Positions 1 through 4,802 of a DNA stretch of 5,559 nt are shown piece after piece. Under the pieces are notes generated by a model. That model was given only the letters and a program-made list of their open reading frames with translations. It was not told the DNA's origin and ran no database searches. The first letter of the stretch is position 1. Each line of letters begins with the position of its first letter. This DNA comes from Arenicellales bacterium (GTDB lineage: Bacteria > Pseudomonadota > Gammaproteobacteria > Arenicellales > UBA868). The DNA is taken from NCBI GenBank assembly GCA_028825345.1, contig JAPKAJ010000158.1, positions 1 to 5,559 on the forward strand. The letters run 5' to 3'. The position numbers and the translations under genes are program-made.

Positions 1-48
1 GCCGAATCCGTGGCGGGGTGAGGGAAACCAGGCGCTGCCAGCCAAAGC

Positions 49-303
49 TCAAGGGGTGGCATCAGCCCCGACATAGGTCTTAAAAGCCTGCAAATCCAGG
101 AAATACCGACAGACCTCGACATCAGCGGCCATCAGCAGGGGAACCTTCTCACCGTAGGCGTAGGCCCAGTCCGGGCTCTGATCGACATCATGCACCTTCA
201 AAGAAAAACGGTATTCATCTTGCAGTGCCACGAGCTGTGCGTGCATATCCTCGCACAGGTGACAATTACGGCGCACGTACAAATCGAGAATCCCGGTTGG
301 CAT
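49..303 (-). CDS. glutaredoxin family / thioredoxin-fold protein
   Basis: A small (84-residue) cytoplasmic thioredoxin-fold protein, probably a thiol-disulfide redox protein. A beta strand (ILDLYV) leads into a CHLC active-site motif (Cys14, Cys17), followed by a helix, a second strand ending in HDVD (38-41), and KVPLL (53-57) holding the cis-Pro expected at position 55. This is the pattern of short bacterial glutaredoxin-family proteins (DUF836-like); there is no signal peptide. I chose the ATG at 301-303 because GGGAG (minus strand, 313-309) lies 5 bases before it. An in-frame ATG at 319-321 would add six residues and has only a weaker AAGG upstream. Its partner is unknown. It is divergent from the exporter gene to the right. 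A further minus-strand gene may follow beyond the left edge, but none can be fixed. Family call fairly sure; substrate not inferable. Confidence 0.85.
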   Translation of the reverse strand: MPTGILDLYVRRNCHLCEDMHAQLVALQDEYRFSLKVHDVDQSPDWAYAYGEKVPLLMAADVEVCRYFLDLQAFKTYVGADATP

Positions 304-313
304 CAACTCTCCC
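304..313 (-). promoter_or_regulatory. Shine-Dalgarno deciding the start of the glutaredoxin-like gene
   Basis: On the minus strand GGGAGAG (313-307) is followed by TTG and then the ATG at 303-301. The GGGAG core to ATG spacing is 5 bases, close to ideal, so it supports the shorter start over the ATG at 321-319. Confidence 0.55.
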
Positions 314-328
314 GAAGGCATAGAACCT

Positions 329-340
329 TTTCAGCTGAAA
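329..340. repeat. 12-base perfect palindrome in the divergent intergenic region
   Basis: TTTCAGCTGAAA is a perfect inverted repeat. With one extra T on the left arm it extends to CC...GG (326-342). It lies between the two divergent genes and near the predicted minus-strand transcription start, where an operator would be expected. It matches no regulator site that I can name. It may also be chance, since twelve bases is short. Confidence 0.35.
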
Positions 341-344
341 GGAT

Positions 345-373
345 ATTCTAAGGGCTGGTTACTGCTGGCTCAT
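345..373 (-). promoter_or_regulatory. possible sigma70-like promoter for the glutaredoxin-like gene
   Basis: Reading the minus strand, a -10-like TAGAAT (350-345, five of six consensus bases) lies 17 bases after a weak -35-like ATGAGC (373-368, three of six). Transcription would begin near 338 and run into the gene at 303. On the plus strand the same spot reads TATTCT (344-349), a possible -10 for the exporter gene, but with no clear -35. Weak evidence from sequence alone. Confidence 0.3.
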
Positions 374-377
374 ACTC

Positions 378-986
378 ATGCCCTTATCACTCTGGCTATC
401 CATGTCGGCCATCTGCATTCTCGGCGCGATGTCTCCCGGACCCAGCCTGGCAGTGGTAGTACAGAACACTTTGGCAGGCGGGCGCGCTCAGGGGGTTGTG
501 ACCGCGCTAAGCCATGGCGTTGGAATCATCATCTGGGCTCTGCTGACGGCGGGCGGGATTGGCCTGCTGATCACCCAGCAACCTGCTCTCTTCGACGGCA
601 TGCGCTACGGCGGGGCGATCTTGCTGGTGTATCTTGGAATCCGCAGCCTGCGCAGCACAGCGAGCGCCGCCGAGGCGTTGCACACGGTTGCCGCCGCCGC
701 CCACGCTACCCCGGTCCGGGATGGCTTCGCCATCGCCATCACTAATCCAAAGATTGCACTTTTCTTCCTTGCCCTTTTCAGCCAGTTTGTCCGACCCGAG
801 GCCGGAATGGGCGAGAAAATGATCATGGCGCTGACCGCCGGGGTCATCGATGCGCTCTGGTATGCGCTCGTTGCATTGGCACTGTCGCACTCAGCAATCC
901 TTGACCGCCTGCGCGCCCGGGCTCGAATGCTGGACCGTCTTTTTGGCCTGATTCTGATTGCACTGGCGGTCCGCGTCGCCCTGTAA
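378..986 (+). CDS. LysE/RhtB family amino-acid exporter
   Basis: A 202-residue inner-membrane protein of the LysE/RhtB translocator family, which exports amino acids or related small metabolites by secondary transport. About six hydrophobic segments are visible, near residues 4-24, 40-66, 74-91, 116-138, 147-170 and 185-202. Family hallmarks are the SPGPS motif at 19-23 at the end of the first segment, GIRSLR at 87-92 after the third, and ITNPK with LFFLALFSQFV at 121-138. Length is typical (about 200). The ATG at 378 is the first start after an in-frame stop at 336-338 and gives the usual short lead before the first membrane segment, although no good Shine-Dalgarno precedes it. An ATG at 402 would cut into that segment. 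The substrate cannot be read from sequence; the closest named relatives handle lysine, threonine, homoserine or leucine. It is transcribed alone and divergently from the redox gene. Confidence 0.9.
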   Translation: MPLSLWLSMSAICILGAMSPGPSLAVVVQNTLAGGRAQGVVTALSHGVGIIIWALLTAGGIGLLITQQPALFDGMRYGGAILLVYLGIRSLRSTASAAEALHTVAAAAHATPVRDGFAIAITNPKIALFFLALFSQFVRPEAGMGEKMIMALTAGVIDALWYALVALALSHSAILDRLRARARMLDRLFGLILIALAVRVAL

Positions 987-1106
987 CGCTATTCCTGCCG
1001 TAGAGCAATCTTGTTGCGGCGCGCAATCTAGTGCGACCCAGTCACGCTACATAAAGACAAATCACTTCATTTACAGGTATTTTCTATCTCTATGCAAACG
1101 TCCTAG

Positions 1107-1135
1107 TTGACAACGTTATTTGTGCAGTGCACCAT
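1107..1135 (+). promoter_or_regulatory. possible promoter for the SDR gene
   Basis: A perfect -35 hexamer TTGACA (1107-1112) is followed after 17 bases by CACCAT (1130-1135), which matches only three of six -10 consensus positions (A2, A5, T6). A start near 1142 would give a leader of about 75 bases. The good -35 with a poor -10 could mean activator dependence or simply chance. Confidence 0.35.
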
Positions 1136-1192
1136 TCGTGGCTAACGAAAATGAGGTGAACGTGGTCCAGGCCAAATACCTATCCACAGGCA

Positions 1193-1211
1193 CCCGGGCC
1201 GCGCCGGGAGG
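1193..1211 (+). promoter_or_regulatory. Shine-Dalgarno of the SDR gene, partly inside a small hairpin
   Basis: GGGAGG (1206-1211) lies 6 bases before the ATG at 1218 and is the best ribosome binding site in the window. Its first three G residues are also the 3' arm of a 5-base-pair GC hairpin, CCCGG (1193-1197), loop GCCGCG, CCGGG (1204-1208). The hairpin could lower translation initiation. No sensing ligand or longer riboswitch fold is visible. Confidence 0.5.
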
Positions 1212-1217
1212 CGAATT

Positions 1218-2039
1218 ATGCAGATCACAGACAAAGTCAGCGTCGTTACCGGTGCCGCCAGCGGCATAGGCCGTGCCACAGCACTGGAACTCGTGGCGCA
1301 GCGCATCAAGGGTATCGCCCTGGTAGACCTTAACGAGGGGCCACTGCGTGATCTCGCAGATGAGATCAACAGCGCGGCGGGCAGCGAAATTGCTTTGCCA
1401 TTCGCCGGGGACGTCACCGATGAGGATTTTCGTGTCCGGGTCTTTGATGAGACGGCACGTCGGCATGGCACTGTTCAAATCGTGGTTCCTGCTGCCGGCA
1501 TTTTTCGCGACCGCATGGCGGTCAAAATTGATCGCGACAGCGGAGAGGCTGATATCTACCCGGCGGAGGTCTTTCGCCAGGTCCTCGAAGTAAATCTGAT
1601 TCACCCGGTTTACTGGGCCATGGAAATGATCGCGCGAATCGCGGTCGACCGACGTAAGCGCGGCCTGAAAAAATGGCTGGCCGAGGAGAAAATCCAAGGC
1701 ACCATTATCTTTATAGGGTCGGTATCCTCGCGGGGCAACCGCGGCCAGGTCTCCTACGCCAGCACTAAGGCGGGTCTTGAAGGCGCGGCCTCAACGCTAA
1801 TGAAAGAGGCGATGTTCCACGGGGTACGCACCGGAGTCATCCATCCCGGCTTTGTCGACACACCGATGCTTCAAGGTATGCCGGAAGGCTATGTTGAGCA
1901 GCATATCCTCCCAGATACCCAACTCGGCCGGCTAATCCGGCCTGAGGAAATCGCCGACGCGATTTGCTTCATGATCCGAAATTCTGCGGTCAGCGGCCAG
2001 TTATGGGCCGATGCCGGCTGGCACCCCGCCCCTGCCTGA
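1218..2039 (+). CDS. short-chain dehydrogenase/reductase (SDR), NAD-type
   Basis: A 273-residue cytoplasmic classical-type SDR with a Rossmann fold, oxidising an alcohol or reducing a ketone. In order: TGAASGIG (11-18) for the dinucleotide; Asp37 at the end of the second strand, which favours NAD(H) over NADP(H); DV at 65-66; PAAG (91-94) in place of the usual NNAG; Asn126; Ser168 in IGSVSS; Tyr180 and Lys184 in YASTK; and HPGFVDTPM (209-217). The tetrad Asn-Ser-Tyr-Lys is complete, so it should be active. It is longer than FabG-type proteins (about 245), with extra residues around 97-120 and 140-160. The ATG at 1218 has a strong GGGAGG, and no other start lies between it and the in-frame stop at 1152-1154. 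The substrate is unknown: a hydroxyacyl, steroid-like or simple alcohol substrate would all be compatible. The gene is separated from its downstream neighbour by 145 bases. Confidence 0.92.
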   Translation: MQITDKVSVVTGAASGIGRATALELVAQRIKGIALVDLNEGPLRDLADEINSAAGSEIALPFAGDVTDEDFRVRVFDETARRHGTVQIVVPAAGIFRDRMAVKIDRDSGEADIYPAEVFRQVLEVNLIHPVYWAMEMIARIAVDRRKRGLKKWLAEEKIQGTIIFIGSVSSRGNRGQVSYASTKAGLEGAASTLMKEAMFHGVRTGVIHPGFVDTPMLQGMPEGYVEQHILPDTQLGRLIRPEEIADAICFMIRNSAVSGQLWADAGWHPAPA

Positions 2040-2042
2040 TAC

Positions 2043-2072
2043 CCCCGTCGGGCCCCCGGGGAACTGGGTTTT
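2043..2072 (+). terminator. weak candidate terminator after the SDR gene
   Basis: Just after the SDR stop lies a very GC-rich stretch that can form short stems, for example CCCCG (2043-2047) with CGGGG (2057-2061). It is followed by ACTGGGTTTT ending at 2072. The U-run is short and offset from the stem, so this is a poor intrinsic terminator, recorded only as a possibility. Confidence 0.2.
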
Positions 2073-2096
2073 GGGCCACGGTAACGGCTTGCGCGC

Positions 2097-2125
2097 TTGA
2101 GTCACGAAGGGGCGGGTCTTATGAT
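2097..2125 (+). promoter_or_regulatory. sigma70-like promoter for the GuaB-like/AlkB-like pair
   Basis: TTGAGT (2097-2102, four of six -35 bases) is separated by exactly 17 bases from TATGAT (2120-2125, five of six -10 bases). This is the best-matching promoter in the window. It predicts a start near 2132 and a leader of about 53 bases before the ATG at 2185. It lies in the gap after the SDR stop, which suggests the downstream pair is transcribed independently of the SDR gene. Confidence 0.5.
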
Positions 2126-2184
2126 CCGCATTACCCCTTTTCCCGTCGCGGTCATGACCGGGCGTCACTAGCCCAACCCACGCC

Positions 2185-3654
2185 ATGAATAAGCAATCCC
2201 TCGATCCCCTCTGGATCGGTAAAACCTTTGACGACTTTCTGTTTCGCCCGCAAATGGGTGTTACTGCCAGCCGCGCTGCTATACCGCTGAGTTCGAGTCT
2301 GACTCACGCCATTGCCTTGGAATTACCCATTATCTCGTCCAATATGGATAGCGTCACCGGCGGTGACATGGCACAGACCATGGCACTTGAAGGCGGATTA
2401 GGCGTTGTTCACCGCGGGCAAAGCATTGAGCGCCAAAGTGATACTGTGGCACGGGTCAAACGCAGCCACAGCGCGGTGATTGAACACCCCCGCACACTGC
2501 CCGCCGGCTCTACGATCGGTGAGGCCCGCGCATTCGCGCGCAAGTACAAGATCAACGGCATCCTGATAGAAAATTCGCCAGGTAGTGCGATTCTCGCTGG
2601 TGTACTGACCCGTCGAGATATTCCGTGGGACCGCTCGCAGGACAGCGAGATTGTCGACCACTTCATGACGCCACTGGCCCAGTTAAAGACCGCAGGACCA
2701 CAAGTGGCCACCGAAGAAGCGGAACGCATCATGTTTGATGGGCGCATCGAGCGACTGCCGCTGATCGACGATGAGCAACGTATCCATGGGCTCATCACAC
2801 GCAAGGATGTGCGCTTTTTACGCGAGCGCCCATTTGCCAGCAAAGACGCCAAGGGCCGGCTACTCGCGGGAGCGGCTGTTGGCTGTTCCGGGGATTTTTT
2901 AGAGCGCGCCCAGGCACTCCTCGAAGCCGGTGCCGACTCCCTTTTTGTGGATATTGCTCACGGCCACTCGCAGGTCATGCAAAACGGGATCGAGCGTTTG
3001 CGCGCGCAGTTTCCCAACGTACCGCTGGTCTGCGGCAATGTGGCCACGGGTGCAGGCGCTCAATTCATGCGTGATCTGGGGGCTGATGCAGTCAAAGTGG
3101 GTGTTGGTCCGGGTCGGGGCTGCCGGACACGCCTTGAGACTGCGGCCGGAGTACCGCAACTACAGGCCATTCGCGAGGCCTGGTGCGCGGTGGGTGGCGA
3201 GATCGCCATCATGGCAGATGGCGGTGTGCGTCACGACAAGGATATCTTCCTGGCACTTGCCTGCGGTGCTGACACCGTAATGCTCGGAAGCGCGCTGTCA
3301 GGTACCGATGAAGCGCCAGGACGGGTGATCGAGGATCCTGCGACCCACAGTAAGAAGAAGATATACCGCGGCATGACCTCCCCTGAAGCCGTGATGGAAT
3401 CGCTCTACGACGGCGAGGACGCTGAAGCTGTGGATGCGGCGCTGGCGACACCGCCGGAGGGTCAGGAAATCCAGGTGCCCTACCGCGGTGGTGTGGTCGA
3501 TATCCTCCACCGAATTCGCGGCCATCTACGCTCGGCGGTCAGTTATGCCGGCTGTGAATCCCTGGCCGGTGCACGTGAGATGACCCTGCCTGACCCGCTG
3601 CAGTACCTGATCGTACTGTCCGATGCCGCACGACGGGAGTCCTACGAACGCTGA
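2185..3654 (+). CDS. IMP dehydrogenase/GMP reductase family protein with CBS pair (GuaB-like, possibly GMP reductase-type)
   Basis: A 489-residue cytoplasmic TIM-barrel enzyme of purine nucleotide metabolism. Known family members either oxidise IMP to XMP or reduce GMP to IMP. In order: KTFDDFLFRP (13-22); SSNMDSVT (51-58); SIERQ (80-84); two CBS domains, about 98-148 and 155-215, as in IMPDH; RLLAGAAVG (225-233); VDIAHGH (255-261); GNVAT (284-288); the catalytic loop GPGRGCRTR (308-316) with Cys313 and Thr315; ADGGV (344-348); MLGS (366-369); YRGMTS (394-399); and EGQEIQVPYRG (425-435). The length matches IMPDH (about 490), not classical GuaC (about 347). The flap between 400 and 424 lacks the Arg-Tyr pair that IMPDH uses to hydrolyse E-XMP, and the tail after 425 resembles GMP reductase. 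The SIC/SVC before or around the catalytic Cys is replaced by RGC. The actinobacterial GuaB1 proteins are a precedent for CBS-containing GMP reductases. The ATG at 2185 is the only start after the in-frame stop at 2155; no Shine-Dalgarno is visible. Family certain; exact reaction open. Confidence 0.9.
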   Translation: MNKQSLDPLWIGKTFDDFLFRPQMGVTASRAAIPLSSSLTHAIALELPIISSNMDSVTGGDMAQTMALEGGLGVVHRGQSIERQSDTVARVKRSHSAVIEHPRTLPAGSTIGEARAFARKYKINGILIENSPGSAILAGVLTRRDIPWDRSQDSEIVDHFMTPLAQLKTAGPQVATEEAERIMFDGRIERLPLIDDEQRIHGLITRKDVRFLRERPFASKDAKGRLLAGAAVGCSGDFLERAQALLEAGADSLFVDIAHGHSQVMQNGIERLRAQFPNVPLVCGNVATGAGAQFMRDLGADAVKVGVGPGRGCRTRLETAAGVPQLQAIREAWCAVGGEIAIMADGGVRHDKDIFLALACGADTVMLGSALSGTDEAPGRVIEDPATHSKKKIYRGMTSPEAVMESLYDGEDAEAVDAALATPPEGQEIQVPYRGGVVDILHRIRGHLRSAVSYAGCESLAGAREMTLPDPLQYLIVLSDAARRESYER

Positions 3655-3670
3655 GGCTCGCCCAAACGCA

Positions 3671-4714
3671 ATGAGCAATACCCCAGCGCCGACAACTGCT
3701 ACCCTGGGGCCGACGGCGACCCCCGAATCTGGGGCATGGCACCTGCTGGGACTGATCGCCCCACTGGTTACCCTGACGGGCATCGTTGCAGGTCAACCAG
3801 CGGCTGGCGCCATCTTAGTGCTGGTGCTCTACCCGCTTGTGGATCTCGCCCTGGCCCGACCCGCACCAGCACGGGCAGTGCGTAGCGATGGGCAAGGCCT
3901 TTCGCTGCTGCTTTATATACACGTACTGTTGCACACCAGCGTGATTGTGGCGCTGTGCTGGCGTTCTGCAATCGATGGTAATACGGCCGCCACCTGGGTC
4001 GCTATGCTCAGTGTTGGGATCAACAGTGGCTCGAGCGGCATCATCGTGGCGCATGACCTGGGCCACAACTCCGCACGATCAATCAATCACTGGCTCGGAC
4101 GCTGGAATCTGCTGCTGACGCTTTATCTGCATTTCACGATTGAGCACAATCGCCATCATCACCCGGCGGTTGCGACTGACACCGACCCGGCAAGCGCGCC
4201 GCGGGAACGCAACTTCTGGCAACAACTGGCATACACCATCCCTGCCCAGTTTAAGAGCGCCTGGTTACTCGCCGGGCGCAGTGGGTCGCAGCAACGTTTC
4301 AACCGGGTGCTGCGCGGTTTACTGCTCCAGAGTATCCTGGTCATCGGTATATGGCAGGGACTGTCGGGCAGCGTCGCTTTGGCTTTTGTCGGCCAGGCGC
4401 TGATCGGCATCTTCATGCTGGAATACGTCAACTACATCCAACATTACGGGTTGCGCCGCGAGCAAGGCACTCCGGTGACGGCACAGCATTCCTGGCAGAC
4501 AGAGGCGCGCTGGTCACGCTGGACACTGCTGGAATTAACTCGCCATCCCGCACACCACCTGCACCCGGGGCGACATTTCTGGGCGCTGCAACCTTGCCCC
4601 GATGCACCCACACTCCCTGCGGGCTACTACGCCCTGTTCTGGCCGGCGCTGATTCCCCCATGGTGGCGCCGACTGATGGACCCCTTGCTGGAGCCTGTCA
4701 ACAGACCAGGGTGA
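3671..4714 (+). CDS. AlkB-like alkane 1-monooxygenase / membrane fatty acid desaturase superfamily protein
   Basis: A 347-residue integral-membrane non-heme diiron oxygenase of the fatty acid desaturase superfamily, closest by motif to AlkB alkane hydroxylases, which insert oxygen at the end of alkyl chains with electrons from rubredoxin. Histidine boxes: HDLGH (128-132), EHNRHHH (158-164, aligning with AlkB EHVRGHH), NYIQHYGLRR (254-263, the HYG box specific to alkane hydroxylases), and RHPAHH (291-296) followed by DAPTLPAGY (311-319), another AlkB-type signature. Hydrophobic segments lie near 24-40, 43-62, 77-97, 107-127, 143-157 and 215-250. It is shorter than Pseudomonas AlkB (about 400). 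The ATG at 3671 starts 16 bases after the upstream stop; an in-frame ATG at 3623 would overlap the upstream gene by 32 bases. Neither has a good Shine-Dalgarno. No rubredoxin or rubredoxin reductase is in the window. The substrate could be an alkane, a fatty acyl chain or another lipid. Confidence 0.85.
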   Translation: MSNTPAPTTATLGPTATPESGAWHLLGLIAPLVTLTGIVAGQPAAGAILVLVLYPLVDLALARPAPARAVRSDGQGLSLLLYIHVLLHTSVIVALCWRSAIDGNTAATWVAMLSVGINSGSSGIIVAHDLGHNSARSINHWLGRWNLLLTLYLHFTIEHNRHHHPAVATDTDPASAPRERNFWQQLAYTIPAQFKSAWLLAGRSGSQQRFNRVLRGLLLQSILVIGIWQGLSGSVALAFVGQALIGIFMLEYVNYIQHYGLRREQGTPVTAQHSWQTEARWSRWTLLELTRHPAHHLHPGRHFWALQPCPDAPTLPAGYYALFWPALIPPWWRRLMDPLLEPVNRPG

Positions 4715-4802
4715 CCCGCGAACACGCTTTGGTTGGGCACTTCATTTACGCCATGACGGCAGTGACAGCTGTTCCGGCTTTTCTAGCACAACCAACGCTG
4801 GC
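4715..4802. other. convergent intergenic gap with a long-spaced inverted repeat
   Basis: This is the 88-base gap between two converging genes. GCTTTGGTTG (4726-4735) and CAACCAACGC (4789-4798) are inverted copies matching at 9 of 10 positions, with 53 bases between them. They could close a large stem serving both strands, but there is no U-tract of the kind an intrinsic terminator needs. Nothing else is recognisable. Confidence 0.3.

Larger units (their letters stand above)
987..1217 (+). other. intergenic region between exporter and SDR genes
   Basis: There is no convincing gene in these 231 bases. The left part holds two small, mutually exclusive hairpins (997-1026) without a U-tract, and a repeated GCAATCT (1005-1011 and 1023-1029). 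The middle (about 1045-1125) is more AT-rich than the flanking genes and contains a perfect TTGACA. The right part is GC-rich and ends in a hairpin overlapping the SDR ribosome binding site. A GTG-started frame from 1156 would run for about 36 codons into the SDR gene out of frame, and has no supporting features. Confidence 0.6.

Noticed and set aside
1..62. possible start of a further minus-strand gene after the glutaredoxin-like gene (ATG at 62-60, TTG at 52-50 or TTG at 45-43)
   Set aside because: All three frames stay open to the left edge, no start has a clear Shine-Dalgarno, and 15-20 codons are too few to recognise a family.
507..890. 127-codon minus-strand frame opposite the exporter gene
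   Set aside because: It is antisense to LysE-family membrane segments and the translation resembles no protein family.
1156..1266. short GTG-started frame upstream of and overlapping the SDR start
   Set aside because: It overlaps the SDR gene out of frame, has no conserved features, and depends on a GTG with a poorly placed purine stretch.
1116..1697. 193-codon open frame on the minus strand opposite the SDR gene
   Set aside because: It lies opposite a well-supported SDR with complete motifs, and its translation has no recognisable domain; a shadow of GC-rich codon use.
2126..2184. purine or other riboswitch in the leader of the GuaB-like gene
   Set aside because: The predicted leader is only about 53 bases and shows no three-way-junction core or conserved purine-riboswitch loops.
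2409..2852. 147-codon minus-strand frame opposite the GuaB-like gene
   Set aside because: It lies fully opposite a conserved enzyme region (the CBS domains), is rich in Arg and Ser as antisense shadows are, and has no motif.
3623..3670. upstream in-frame ATG for the AlkB-like gene
   Set aside because: It would overlap the GuaB-like gene by 32 bases, has no Shine-Dalgarno, and adds 16 polar residues unrelated to the family; the ATG at 3671 is preferred but not proven.
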